Below, one piece after another: positions 5,771 to 14,600 of a stretch of DNA of 41,237 nucleotides. The notes beneath the pieces were generated by a model that had not been told where the DNA came from, searched no databases, and saw only the letters and a program-made list of their open reading frames with translations. Made by a program: the position numbers and the translations under genes. The first letter of the stretch is position 1. Each line of letters opens with the position of its first letter. The DNA is from a virus. Where the stretch lies: the IMG/VR virus record IMGVR_UViG_3300000553_000052, positions 12,601 through 53,837 of that record. One strand, given 5' to 3'.

Positions 5771-6529
5771 CTAACCTCCCTGTTCCGTTGCGTTAGATTC
5801 GTCGTCTTCATCTTCACTTAACTTGTCCATTTGTTTGTGTAACTTACTAAGTTGTTTGTCGAATCCATCAATAGTTTCGTCGTCTTCATCTTCACCAATA
5901 CAAGTCAATGTATGATACATACCTTTACCCCACGTGTCGCCACCTGAGTCATTATCGATGTCATCACCATCATATGTTAATCCACCGCACAGTTGCCAGC
6001 CTTCGATAACATTGTATTCAAACGTTAGTTTCGTTGGGTCGAATGGTGCAGTAAGTTTAATCTCGCCATCAAAGAATGTACCTTTCTCTGTACTTTGTCC
6101 AACGTAAATGCAAGTACCAACATCTTCAGATTCTGAATTAAAACTCCATGCATCAGCAACATTACATCCGTCTTTAATTAATTCATCAATATCAAGATTG
6201 TGTACCCATACTTCATTACCATTCTCATCATTGACAGTTACCTCACATCCTGCCTCCAGCTCAACTCCAGATTCGTGTGCGGCGTTATCGCAGTCATGCC
6301 AGCTACCTGGTTCGAACGGCATCATATCTTCTGGCACTGCTAGTTCATTATCCCAGTCACCTGCGTATTCTTCGATGTCGATATCGTTCTCTTGGAAGTA
6401 ATCGTAAATCTTACGGTCAACACGTCCAGCTACAATTTCCCCACCAAACCCACCAAGCGATATAGTGTACGTTCGCGGAGTAAACTTTAATGTTTGCATT
6501 AATACATCTTTCTCTTTTTTAGTTGCCAT
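5771..6529 (-). CDS. 252-residue highly acidic conserved phage protein
   Basis: The N-terminus reads MATKKEKDVLMQTLKFTPRT and continues with an YTISLGGFGGEIVAGRVDR strand region. The rest is strongly acidic, ending in a Glu/Asp-rich helix (GEDEDDETIDGF...). Conserved T4-like phage proteins share the TIGGYGGEVV-type N-terminus. There is no catalytic motif; the acidity would suit DNA mimicry or binding of a basic partner, which is speculation. Coupled to the upstream gene by TAATG; an internal Met at residue 11 is an alternative start. Confidence 0.75.
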   Translation of the reverse strand: MATKKEKDVLMQTLKFTPRTYTISLGGFGGEIVAGRVDRKIYDYFQENDIDIEEYAGDWDNELAVPEDMMPFEPGSWHDCDNAAHESGVELEAGCEVTVNDENGNEVWVHNLDIDELIKDGCNVADAWSFNSESEDVGTCIYVGQSTEKGTFFDGEIKLTAPFDPTKLTFEYNVIEGWQLCGGLTYDGDDIDNDSGGDTWGKGMYHTLTCIGEDEDDETIDGFDKQLSKLHKQMDKLSEDEDDESNATEQGG

Positions 6530-6759
6530 TAAACAATTCTCCCAATAGCATCAAAAATTAATTGATCAAGTAACGCTTCGTAATTTTTACCTAATGTCTT
6601 AGCATTGTAGATGTCGAGCACTGTGACTAATAGACGTGATGAACGATCCGAAGATAACGAATCACCCAATTCACGTTCTTCATATTCATCTGCAATTTCA
6701 TCGTCGCTGAAGTCATCTAAACTAATATCAACTTCAATTTCTTTATATATAGTTGCCAT
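6529..6759 (-). CDS. 76-residue acidic conserved phage protein
   Basis: It starts MATIYKEIEVDISLDDFSDD and continues with EIADEYEERELGDSL. The opening YxEVEVDVSLxDFDDxDLxxE is a common phage small-protein pattern. The C-terminal helices (NYEALLDQLIFDAIG) may mediate dimerisation. Function unknown. Confidence 0.75.
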   Translation of the reverse strand: MATIYKEIEVDISLDDFSDDEIADEYEERELGDSLSSDRSSRLLVTVLDIYNAKTLGKNYEALLDQLIFDAIGRIV

Positions 6760-6769
6760 TGTAATTCCC

Positions 6770-6931
6770 TTATTCGAAATGAATGTGTGCTTGCTGATCT
6801 AAGATAGCACGTTCTGTCAATGATTCAACAGTGAAGTTTTTAACTAAGTATTCTTTCTCGGTTGGCACGTAAGCTGGTAATAGATTAAAAACATCAACAG
6901 CACTCATGCCAACAAATTTTGTAAAGTCCAT
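6770..6931 (-). CDS. 53-residue hypothetical protein
   Basis: It starts MDFTKFVGMSAVDVFNLLPA and ends RAILDQQAHIHFE. The start shares one base with the upstream TAA (TAATG); it is followed by AAGGGAA, the ribosome site of the next gene. Helical and soluble. Function unknown. Confidence 0.65.
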   Translation of the reverse strand: MDFTKFVGMSAVDVFNLLPAYVPTEKEYLVKNFTVESLTERAILDQQAHIHFE

Positions 6932-7146
6932 TAGATATACTCCACAATATCAGCATACTCAGTAATCTCATAGTCTGGCAACGCAATTACATCAAGCTCA
7001 CGTTTCTCTACAACGTACGAATCAAATGTACCACCGTTAGCAACGTATAAATCTTTAGCCGACACAGCACCTTCGCGAGTTGAATACACTCCCAATAGTC
7101 CTTGTCCTTCGTAATCAATTTGTCCTAACAATACAAATACAGCCAT
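6931..7146 (-). CDS. 71-residue conserved phage hypothetical protein
   Basis: It starts MAVFVLLGQIDYEGQGLLGV, then a YSTREGAVSAKDLY helix and beta strands. Behind GGAGAAATAAG, the same leader as the 29-residue gene upstream. This fold pattern (VxGxIDYE, then a helix of alternating charge) recurs among phage hypotheticals. Function unknown. Confidence 0.7.
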   Translation of the reverse strand: MAVFVLLGQIDYEGQGLLGVYSTREGAVSAKDLYVANGGTFDSYVVEKRELDVIALPDYEITEYADIVEYI

Positions 7147-7156
7147 CTTATTTCTC

Positions 7157-7246
7157 CTAATATCCTGCTAAGTAATCGCGTAGTACGTATGCTGTAGGAA
7201 CTGCAAATATAATCGCAATAATTAAGTTTTCTAAAAAGTTACGCAT
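7157..7246 (-). CDS. 29-residue membrane microprotein
   Basis: It reads MRNFLENLIIAIIFAVPTAY and ends VLRDYLAGY: one membrane helix with charged ends. A perfect GGAGAAATAAG ribosome leader identical to that of the next gene, and a position as first gene after a consensus promoter, argue that it is translated. Confidence 0.6.
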   Translation of the reverse strand: MRNFLENLIIAIIFAVPTAYVLRDYLAGY

Positions 7247-7275
7247 CTTATTTCTCCGTTGCGCTAGTTTATGTA

Positions 7276-7734
7276 TTACATTATACAGCCAAATGCGTCA
7301 TCTGTCAAGCGATATTTGACGTGTACACGGTCAACAGCATCATTCAATTGATCCAATCTGATACCGTGTGCTTCGTAGCCATCGGCAACTAAATTGTAGT
7401 AGCTCTTGCTTGGCATGCCCAACACTTCTTCTGGGTACATAAAGTATGTCATTGCTTGTACAGTAATGCCGTCTACGATAACGTCAACCATCTTCTTATC
7501 GTAGTAGAATGGGTAGCCTTCAAGTATATCAAGTGATGCCTCATCATCAGGTTGTATTTCCCATAGCACACCATCAACATCAGACTCGAGGTCGTACTCA
7601 ACAGTTGCAAAGTTTTTAAACTCAAAGCGATAGCATGGTAGCACTGCCGCACCTAAACTTACTGCTGTTGGGCAACGTCTAGCCATTTGTGCTAAGTTTG
7701 TATTCATGCCATAGCTCATATATAGTTTCTTCAT
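7276..7734 (-). CDS. Gamma-glutamylcyclotransferase-like (GGCT/AIG2 fold) protein
   Basis: A 152-residue protein with the family landmarks: LYMSYGMN at residues 4-11 (a variant of the YGSN loop that holds the substrate), GVLWEI at 55-60, and LDILEGYP with the likely catalytic Glu72. Such enzymes cyclise gamma-glutamyl amines to 5-oxoproline and are used in glutathione turnover; phage members may act on other gamma-glutamyl adducts. It follows the SleB gene with an ATGA overlap. The Ser to Met change in the YGSN loop suggests altered substrate use. Confidence 0.75.
   Translation of the reverse strand: MKKLYMSYGMNTNLAQMARRCPTAVSLGAAVLPCYRFEFKNFATVEYDLESDVDGVLWEIQPDDEASLDILEGYPFYYDKKMVDVIVDGITVQAMTYFMYPEEVLGMPSKSYYNLVADGYEAHGIRLDQLNDAVDRVHVKYRLTDDAFGCIM
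7280..7308 (-). promoter_or_regulatory. Sigma70 promoter, consensus
   Basis: TTGACA (7308-7303), 17 bp, TATAAT (7285-7280) on the minus strand. It drives the operon 7246 to 4517 and lies inside the last codons of the 152-residue gene. Confidence 0.9.
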
Positions 7735-8300
7735 AATGTAATCGTCGATCCTTTTGCCTGTGTGTAGAAGATGTGTGCGCCAATCTTCATTATTTTACGT
7801 TTATTATCACGCCATGTTGGACTTACATAATCTGCGTGATAAAAAAGAGCTTTCTTCAATGGCTTAACTCTTACACCATTGTTTAATACTTGACTTGCAA
7901 TTTCTCTACTGCGTTCCCAAGTTGCGTCTTTAGGTTTGGACCAAGCACGTTCTTTAACTTTCGTCCAACTAAACTGTGCTTTTGAATATACAACGTTGCA
8001 TATATTCTTTCCCCAGTAACCTGACTTCTTACGATTTAATGTTACCTGCGCAACCGCATACTTGCCCATATCATTCTCAACACCTGCTTCGTAATATATG
8101 TTACGTACCATACATTCAAACTCTTTTGGGGTAAACTTGGCATGTACGCTACTGCGTTCTAATATAGCATCTTTAATTTCAGTAACATCATTATGTATGC
8201 CAGTAACCTGTTCTTCCATCCTATCTATGCGTTGATCTTGCATAAATAGTACATATATAGCACCTGCAATAACAATGTAAATTAAGCCACGTTTTATCAT
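7731..8300 (-). CDS. Membrane-anchored SleB-type cell wall hydrolase
   Basis: Residues 4-19 are a membrane helix, 20-50 a helical linker, and 55-180 a SleB/Hydrolase_2 lytic transglycosylase domain. The hallmark NIYYEAGVE carries the catalytic Glu71, followed by YAVAQVTLNR, an AQFSW motif and a C-terminal FYHADYV. It would cleave peptidoglycan from the inner-membrane side or once exported by the anchor. First gene after the promoter at 8331-8359, so it is expressed under sigma70 control rather than from a late promoter. Confidence 0.88.
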   Translation of the reverse strand: MIKRGLIYIVIAGAIYVLFMQDQRIDRMEEQVTGIHNDVTEIKDAILERSSVHAKFTPKEFECMVRNIYYEAGVENDMGKYAVAQVTLNRKKSGYWGKNICNVVYSKAQFSWTKVKERAWSKPKDATWERSREIASQVLNNGVRVKPLKKALFYHADYVSPTWRDNKRKIMKIGAHIFYTQAKGSTITL

Positions 8301-8330
8301 GATGCTTTCTCTAATGTTTAAAACAAGTGT

Positions 8331-8359
8331 ATTATACTATAGTTTTACTCAGAAGTCAA
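8331..8359 (-). promoter_or_regulatory. Sigma70 promoter
   Basis: TTGACT (8359-8354), 17 bp, TATAAT (8336-8331) on the minus strand. It drives the SleB-type hydrolase and the GGCT-like gene. Confidence 0.85.
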
Positions 8360-8365
8360 GAGAAT

Positions 8366-8373
8366 GATAAATA
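8366..8373 (+). promoter_or_regulatory. T4-type late promoter (GATAAATA)
   Basis: GATAAATA 21 nt upstream of the 119-residue rightward gene, one base off the T4 late consensus TATAAATA. It lies back to back with the minus-strand promoter at 8331-8359. Confidence 0.55.
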
Positions 8374-8393
8374 TTTAAAATAGGAAGAATACA

Positions 8394-8753
8394 ATGTCAA
8401 TACTGCATACATTTACGATTACTAAGCCATATTCATCAATCACTGGACTTTCACCATTAGTTTTGTTGCATAACAACTTTAAGGATATAACCGACTCATT
8501 AAATGCTGTCTATACTAACACCGATACCGTCGAAACTTTTAAAATTACTTTTGTAGATCAAACTGCATTAATATCATTTATTACTGCCACTAAACTTACA
8601 ACAGACGAGATTTCTCAGCTCGCCGAATGGAAAACAGCATATAATATATCATATACCGTTACGATAGAACAACTTTCGGATACTGAACCAACGATTACTA
8701 CTAGTTATGATTGGCCTTACGCGGTTTGGCCAACTGGTAATTGGCCAAACTAA
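8394..8753 (+). CDS. 119-residue hypothetical protein under a late promoter
   Basis: Behind TAGGAAG. It starts MSILHTFTITKPYSSITGLS and is beta-rich with many Thr/Ser; the C-terminus is Trp/Pro-rich (YDWPYAVWPTGNWPN). It is an isolated rightward gene between leftward operons and is preceded by a late-type promoter, so a virion or lysis-stage role is likely. No family recognised. Confidence 0.7.
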   Translation: MSILHTFTITKPYSSITGLSPLVLLHNNFKDITDSLNAVYTNTDTVETFKITFVDQTALISFITATKLTTDEISQLAEWKTAYNISYTVTIEQLSDTEPTITTSYDWPYAVWPTGNWPN

Positions 8754-8756
8754 CTA

Positions 8757-8776
8757 TTGAATAAAGGGTTATTCAA
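8757..8776. terminator. Hairpin between convergent genes
   Basis: TTGAATAA, loop AGGG, TTATTCAA: a perfect 8-bp stem spanning the junction of the 119-residue gene and the AbrB-like gene. It is A/T-rich with no long U run, so it may work weakly in both directions. Confidence 0.4.
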
Positions 8777-8942
8777 CAATCAACTGTTTAGTTAATCCAA
8801 TACTTCCATCTGCTCTAACGTCCCAAACTAAATTATCACCTTCCTTCCACCCTAAACTTGCAATTAGCTCGTCGGGTAGAGGGAGGAGTAATTCTCCAGT
8901 AGCCAAATCTTCTTCTAATACCGCAGTCCATGTCTTAGACAT
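8769..8942 (-). CDS. AbrB/MazE-like small protein
   Basis: 57 residues starting MSKTWTAVLEEDLATGELLL behind AAAGGTGG; an in-frame ATG at 8996 lacks a site and overlaps the upstream gene. The pattern LEEDxxTGELLLPLPDELIxxLGWKEGDxLxW is the swapped-hairpin AbrB/SpoVT/MazE type that binds DNA or acts as antitoxin. A related sequence (LGWKGGDHFKL) is encoded at 38548. There is no toxin gene adjacent. Confidence 0.75.
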   Translation of the reverse strand: MSKTWTAVLEEDLATGELLLPLPDELIASLGWKEGDNLVWDVRADGSIGLTKQLIVE

Positions 8943-9192
8943 TAATTTCCACCTTTGTAACACTGTCAAAGCGGAAACTGCGCCATGAGCCAGCATCAGT
9001 ACACCAAACGCTGATAGTGGGCTTTACTACAGCCTCAGTTACTACAACTTCTTTAAGTGACTTAACACTTGCAATCATATCTGCTTTAAGCGTACACGGC
9101 ATAACTCGCACTTCACCATTTACTTTAGTGAATGTAACAGTACACACATTGTTCTTTAATGCTTCGATCAGTTCTTCTTTAGTTAGTTTCAT
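8935..9192 (-). CDS. WYL_2/DUF2693-like Sm-fold protein
   Basis: 85 residues starting MKLTKEELIEALKNNVCTVT behind AAAGGAA. The pattern KxTKEEL..L....VTFTKVNGExRVMPCTL, then a C-terminal VWCTDAGSWRSFRFDSV, matches the DUF2693/WYL_2 family (SH3-like beta barrel) that is frequent in T4-like phages. Members are small and of unknown biochemical role; the WYL relation suggests nucleotide or nucleic-acid binding. Confidence 0.75.
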   Translation of the reverse strand: MKLTKEELIEALKNNVCTVTFTKVNGEVRVMPCTLKADMIASVKSLKEVVVTEAVVKPTISVWCTDAGSWRSFRFDSVTKVEINV

Positions 9193-9234
9193 ACGATTCC
9201 TTTCGTTTGCTTCAGTAAATGCATCCTAATAACA

Positions 9235-9489
9235 TTATTTTGCCTTCAATGTTTCAAATGTAATTTCTTTTGCACGTTCATCTAATGCCTTGCGTTCTAA
9301 CACATCAATAGTGCGCATTAAGTCCTGCACTAAATCAACAATGACTTCACGACCCGATTCTGTCAAATTACAATACTCGCGCCCAACTGGACTAGTGTGC
9401 CAGAGTTTAGGGTTTTTAATTAGCCCTTGTAGCGCACCATACACAACATCTTTGTTTGCTTCCTGTGCTAGTTTATAGTTTTTAGTCAT
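9235..9489 (-). CDS. 84-residue helical hypothetical protein
   Basis: It starts MTKNYKLAQEANKDVVYGAL behind AGGA; the ATG at 9528 falls a few bases after the -10 box and is rejected. Central NPKLWHTSPVGREYCNLTES, then a long helix (IVDLVQDLMRTIDVLERKAL). Soluble. Function unknown. Confidence 0.65.
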   Translation of the reverse strand: MTKNYKLAQEANKDVVYGALQGLIKNPKLWHTSPVGREYCNLTESGREVIVDLVQDLMRTIDVLERKALDERAKEITFETLKAK

Positions 9490-9533
9490 TGATAATAATC
9501 CTATTAGTCGTTTTACTAATTTTAACATTACTT

Positions 9534-9562
9534 ATTATACTATGAATTTGTGGAGAAGTCAA
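9534..9562 (-). promoter_or_regulatory. Sigma70 promoter
   Basis: TTGACT (9562-9557), 17 bp, TATAAT (9539-9534) on the minus strand. It drives the operon 9489 to 8769. Confidence 0.85.
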
Positions 9563-9572
9563 TCGGAGATTA

Positions 9573-9580
9573 GATAAATA
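9573..9580 (+). promoter_or_regulatory. T4-type late promoter (GATAAATA)
   Basis: GATAAATA 60 nt upstream of the GIY-YIG gene at 9641. Transcription would begin just before the conserved leader hairpin at 9586-9615. Confidence 0.55.
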
Positions 9581-9585
9581 AAAGT

Positions 9586-9640
9586 GCTAGTCGCGATATT
9601 GAAGTATCCACTAGCTCTAACATTATGGAACAATGCCAGC
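9586..9640 (+). promoter_or_regulatory. Conserved structured leader of a homing endonuclease gene
   Basis: Outer stem GCTAGT/ACTAGC (9586-9591 with 9610-9615) and inner stem GATA/TATC (9595-9598 with 9605-9608), followed by CTCTAACATT and a ribosome site GGAA before CAGC-ATG. The leader at 25978-26032 has the same architecture with a different outer stem. Confidence 0.6.
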
Positions 9641-10306
9641 ATGTCTATTTATTACGTTTACGCATACCTCAGAGAAGATTTAACTCCATATTATATTGGC
9701 AAAGGCAAAGGAAAACGTGCGTGGTCAAAGGGTAAGAATCATATTCCTCCGAAGAATAAAGACCTTATACAAATAATAGCACACAAACTTTTCGAGTACG
9801 AAGCACACTTATTTGAAAAGAAACTTATTGCGCTGTATGGGCGTAAAAGTAATGGTACTGGCATATTACGTAATTTAACAGACGGTGGCGAAGGTAACTC
9901 TGGTTATGTAATGTCCAATGAAACAAAGAAAAAGATATCTATTATACGCAAAGCACAAATGGCAACTATACCACATCCTCGAGGAATGCTAGGAAAGAAA
10001 CATTCAATTGAAACCAAACAACATCTTAAAGAAGTGCGCCAACTGAATCATCCCCGTGGTATGTTGGGCAAAAAGCACAGTGATATTGTTTGTGCTAAAT
10101 TCTCAGATCAACGTACAGGAGAAGGTAATGGAATGTATGGTAAAACTCAATCAGACCTATGTAAGAATAAAGTCTCAGGCACTAATAGTCGTATGGTGAG
10201 CGCACGTGATCTGGTAACAGGATTAACATTACGTGTCACAAAAGAAGAATTTGACACCTACAAGAATATAAAATACGTAGGTGTCATGAAAAGAATTAAT
10301 CCTTAA
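9641..10306 (+). CDS. GIY-YIG homing endonuclease with NUMOD3-type repeats
   Basis: 221 residues starting MSIYYVYAYLREDLTPYYIG. The GIY-YIG core is YVYAYLR...PYYIGKGKGKRAW at residues 5-28, with the likely catalytic Glu in the EYEAHLFEKKLI helix. Two HPRGMLGKKHS repeats downstream are NUMOD3-like DNA-binding modules. The frame is open upstream to a GTG at 9584, but the conserved leader places the start at 9641. It is convergent with DNA ligase, the stops overlapping by 11 bp. A free-standing mobile gene (seg-like) that would cut phages lacking it at the ligase-flanking site. Confidence 0.88.
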   Translation: MSIYYVYAYLREDLTPYYIGKGKGKRAWSKGKNHIPPKNKDLIQIIAHKLFEYEAHLFEKKLIALYGRKSNGTGILRNLTDGGEGNSGYVMSNETKKKISIIRKAQMATIPHPRGMLGKKHSIETKQHLKEVRQLNHPRGMLGKKHSDIVCAKFSDQRTGEGNGMYGKTQSDLCKNKVSGTNSRMVSARDLVTGLTLRVTKEEFDTYKNIKYVGVMKRINP

Positions 10307-11630
10307 TTGCGCTTTCAAATTGATCGATGATACGTTGTAAATCATCTGCTATTTGTTTATCATCTCTAATTTCTTCGCAACGTGGTAAAAATAATGAGTA
10401 ACTTGTATTACTATCACTCGGTGGCATAATGCTGTTAGATTTAACTGCCATAATCTTGCCAATTACTTCGTCCTTGCTTGCCCAGATACTGATTCTATCT
10501 GAATCAGTAAAGCCGCTTACATTAACTTCAAGTAAGCCATCACTTGATCGACAAGCAATAGAACCAAATGTATCTTCATTTTTACCTTTACCTGCATTAA
10601 ACCCAGTGATAATAAGATCAATGATTGTTTCGAGTTTCATTTTAACTTGTTGTTTGCTTGTTGTATCTTTCCAAATACCCTGTGCATCTTTAATGATTGT
10701 GCCTTCTAATCCTTCTGCAAGCATTTCACGATAGTGTGTAAGTGCATCTTCCATGTTATGTACAATAACAGTTGGGATTAGGGTAATACAAGTTGCCGTT
10801 AATGTTTGTGTTGCTAATTCAGCAAAGCGAGCTTTATACGGAACATTGTAAGTACCTTTAGAAACGACTGAAGTTAAGGCAATTTGGTCCCAAACTAAGT
10901 AAACAATCTCGTCATTTGGTCCAATGTCGCCACCTTTTTGTACCTTGTTTAAGATACCGTTACCTAACTGTCTGGGAAGCACAACACCATCACGTTTAAT
11001 TAACAATTCACCATGTGATTGTGTATTAGTTGGGAACGTTGCTTGTACATCAGTGACTAAATGTGCAAAGTGTTGTTGTGGAAACAATGAACCAGCGCGA
11101 CTTAAAATTTGTACTTCGCCATCTGCTGTATGATTTACGTTGGCAAACATACCATCTGCTTTAAGCTGACTAAACACACCATCAACCCAGCTAAACTCAT
11201 CTAACTTAGCGGCTTTAGGAAGTGCGCAACGCATATATGGAAACTCTGGAATTAAATTCTTCCATACTTTGTTTGCTGTTGACTCACCGAAGCCCGCACG
11301 TAAGTCACGGTCAATAATTTTAGCAATTACTTTTGCTTTTTCTTCAGGTAAGTTACTTAGAATATTTTGTAAATGATTAATACCAGCAGTACCAGTAACT
11401 TGTCTGCTGCTTAACTGACCAAGTTGACTAATTGCTTCTGTTAAACTGATATCTGTTGTATCAATTTGTTTGTATGTAGGAATTTTCTTAATGAAGAAGT
11501 TTACAGTTGGGTCGTAGGTTAAACGAACAACTTCTTGTAATACTTTATTGTCTTTATGCTGAGTAAGGATAGCAATTTTTGCATTCTTACTTGGTTCGTT
11601 TGCAACTTCTTCTAAAATAGCGTTTATCAT
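10296..11630 (-). CDS. 30: ATP-dependent DNA ligase, T4 gp30 type
   Basis: 444 residues. The start MINAILEEVANEPSKNAKIA aligns with the T4 gp30 N-terminus; an ATG four codons earlier exists but is less likely. Motif I KADG has the adenylated Lys157 (T4 Lys159), motif III is GELLIKRDG, motif IV EGLEGTIIKD, motif V VKMKLE. It seals nicks in replication and repair with ATP. It has its own sigma70 promoter (11661-11689), so expression is early. Complete, slightly shorter than T4 ligase (487). Confidence 0.95.
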   Translation of the reverse strand: MINAILEEVANEPSKNAKIAILTQHKDNKVLQEVVRLTYDPTVNFFIKKIPTYKQIDTTDISLTEAISQLGQLSSRQVTGTAGINHLQNILSNLPEEKAKVIAKIIDRDLRAGFGESTANKVWKNLIPEFPYMRCALPKAAKLDEFSWVDGVFSQLKADGMFANVNHTADGEVQILSRAGSLFPQQHFAHLVTDVQATFPTNTQSHGELLIKRDGVVLPRQLGNGILNKVQKGGDIGPNDEIVYLVWDQIALTSVVSKGTYNVPYKARFAELATQTLTATCITLIPTVIVHNMEDALTHYREMLAEGLEGTIIKDAQGIWKDTTSKQQVKMKLETIIDLIITGFNAGKGKNEDTFGSIACRSSDGLLEVNVSGFTDSDRISIWASKDEVIGKIMAVKSNSIMPPSDSNTSYSLFLPRCEEIRDDKQIADDLQRIIDQFESAIKD

Positions 11631-11660
11631 TTGTACACCCATTTGTTAATTTATAAGTGT

Positions 11661-11689
11661 ATTATACAGCCAATTTGCTATCTTGTCAA
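11661..11689 (-). promoter_or_regulatory. Sigma70 promoter, consensus
   Basis: TTGACA (11689-11684), 17 bp, TATAAT (11666-11661) on the minus strand, upstream of DNA ligase. Confidence 0.9.
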
Positions 11690-11696
11690 CCGATAA

Positions 11697-14600
11697 TTAG
11701 ACCCTACCAACAACTACTTCGATAGTAACTATTCTATTTTCTGTAATATCTTCAAGTGCTTTACCAATCACACAGCCCGGGAAGTATTGCGCACGGTCTA
11801 ATCTTTGTGCTACACCGGCTGTGTCGCTTGTAACTACTAAGTCACCTTTATTAATTGGGCCCTGTACTAAGCACGGAACACGACCTTGTAATGCAACTGG
11901 TAAGCCATCAAGTTCAGAATTCATTAGATATGCTGGATTGGAAGATATAACGCCAGCAACCGCAGTATCATGACTAACTGTACTAATGGTAATTTCTTTA
12001 TCGCCACCAAACACAACTACTGTGCCTGGCACATAGTCGTTATCTGATGTGTATTTTTCTGCCAAATCGGCATATTGAGCTGTTGTTGCTTTAAGGAACG
12101 CAGTATTAAATGTTACAGTCGAACTACCAATATTACCAACACCTGTAGTAGCACCATTGATAATAGCAGTAACAGCACTACCACTATTGACTGTAATTGC
12201 ACCACTTACAGTAAGTGCAGTCAACGTACCAACTGATGTAATTGCTGTTAGTGCTGTTGTTGTAACAACTTGTACCCACCCACCCCAAGAAGCATTGACT
12301 CTAGTATTAGTATATATAATTCCACTACCCGTTGTTAATCCTGTTGCTGTAAGAACATGATAAAGGTTGACACTAGTATCGTTTGAATGTCTCTGTAGTT
12401 GAATATGCCACCAAGCGGCCGGCAAAGCACCTTGAACAGTTGTAGTAGATATATCATAATGACCACATCTTGGTAATGTATCTGCCCAAGTCTGTAAGTT
12501 GGTATCAGCAGCAATATTGACATTTTTGCCCGCTACTGAATAAACTGCATTTGTTGTATCAGTAGCTGTTGCCGCCGAACCAGTTACTGACCCTACTATG
12601 GCCGCTGTTACTGTAAGTGCCGATAGTGTACCGACAGAAGTAATGCTTGGTTGAGCGGCTGTTGTTACTGTTGCTGCACTACCACTTACGCTACCTGTAA
12701 TAGCGGCTGTTACTGTAAGTGCTGATAGTGTACCAACTGATGTGATATTTGTTTGTGCCGCAGTTTGTAATATACCTGTGATAGTTGTTGTGCCACTTGC
12801 ACCGATACTTGTAACACCACCCAATGTTGTAATAAGTGGATGACTTGCTGTTTGTATTACGCCCTGTAATTTTTGAGCATATACTGTATTAAATGTAGCA
12901 GATGCAGTACCAATATTACCTTGTCCACTTGTACCAGCATTAATTATTGCTGTACCACCAGTTCCTGTAACAGATGTTCCATTAATTGTTAATGCACCCA
13001 TACTTAATGGGTCATATATTGCATTTGTTAAACTTACCTGTCCGCCAGTGGGTTCAGCTACATTACTAAACAGATACCATGTACTGTCAGCATCGTTACG
13101 AATCATACCAGTATGTGCATAAACATTGGCTGGGCCACCGGTAAATGCCGAGTAAAAACCAAGATCGTAGTTGTATGGATATGGTGCACTCGTTACGAGA
13201 TATAGCAATGGAGCATTTGAACTTATTGATTGAGTGCTTGAACTAATAACGTTTGTTACATATAAGTTGCCGCCAATCCATAAATGCCCAGCAACACCAA
13301 CACCACCGTTAACTACTAATGCACCAGTTGAGATTGAACTTGCTACTGTTGCTGTATTAACAGTAAGCCCAGTGTCGTTTATTGTCACACGTTTATTAGC
13401 ACTTAATGTACCACCAGTATGGAATATTAATCCTTTACCTGATGTCTGTGTACCAATTGCATAGTTACCACCATTTGTGTATGAATATCCATCTAATCCA
13501 GTGCCGATTGTGTATGCTACATCTGAATAGTTGCTCGAGTTAATGCCATGATCGATATAATTTATGCTGTCGGTGCCAGTATCTGCTACGCAAATATAAT
13601 CAGATGATGCACTTGTGCCACTGCTGATGTTTTGTAATAGTACTTGAGTATAGCTGTTAACATTTGCATTGAACTGTGCTAATACGTTACTATACGCACC
13701 AATTAAGTCTGGACCGATGTGTAAAATTTTAGTTGATTGTATGTGTACATTGCCTGCAACACCAACACCACCTTTGGCCACTAATCCACCATCTGTGTAC
13801 GTGGTGCTATCAACCGCCGAGTTGGCATACACTATGCCGCTGACAGTGGCAATACCTGCTATCGCTGTAGTTGCGTTATTAAGATTTAATGTACCTGTTG
13901 CCGCACCAATGTTAAGTGTAGTGGCCGCGCCGCCGATATTAAGCGTAGTTGCAGTTGCATTTGCTAATAAAAATGTAGTTTGGTTTGTTGTTAATCCACC
14001 GGCCGCATTTAATGCTAGTGTGCCTGTTGTAGTAATCGCACCTGTTGCCAAACTTGTCAGTGTACCAAGTGATGTAACATTGGTTTGTTCCGCAGTTTGT
14101 AATATACCAGTAAGTGTAGTTGTTCCGCTAGCACCGATACTAGTAACGCCACCTAATGTTGTAATGTTTGGTTGACTTGCTGTTAATAATGTACCTTGAT
14201 AGTTAGTAAAGGTAGCAGTTGTACCAATAATGTTACCAGCATTAATATTACCACTCGCTCCAATACCACCAGTTACCTGTAATGTTCCGGTTGTGGTTGA
14301 TGTTGATACTACTCCGGCGCTTGCTAGTACTACACCATTACCTGTAAAATAATGTAAACTTGTTGCACCTGCTAATAAAGTAGCATTATTAAATAATACT
14401 TGCGTATCTGACCCCGTCGCAGTTGCAGCAAATGGATTAGTAAATGTTAATAATGTTGATCCCAGGGTAATAGGATCTGAGGTTGTTAATTTATAAGTTC
14501 TGCCAATATTTGTTACACCTTCCGCTACTGTTGTAGTTAATCCACTTGTTACTTTGTCGCTAGCATCAGCATCATGATCTCTTATCCATGTACCATTGAC

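Noticed and set aside
13669-14175. Plus-strand open frame (168 codons) inside the large fibre gene
   Set aside because: Antisense shadow of low-complexity Ala/Thr/Gly sequence; no start signal.
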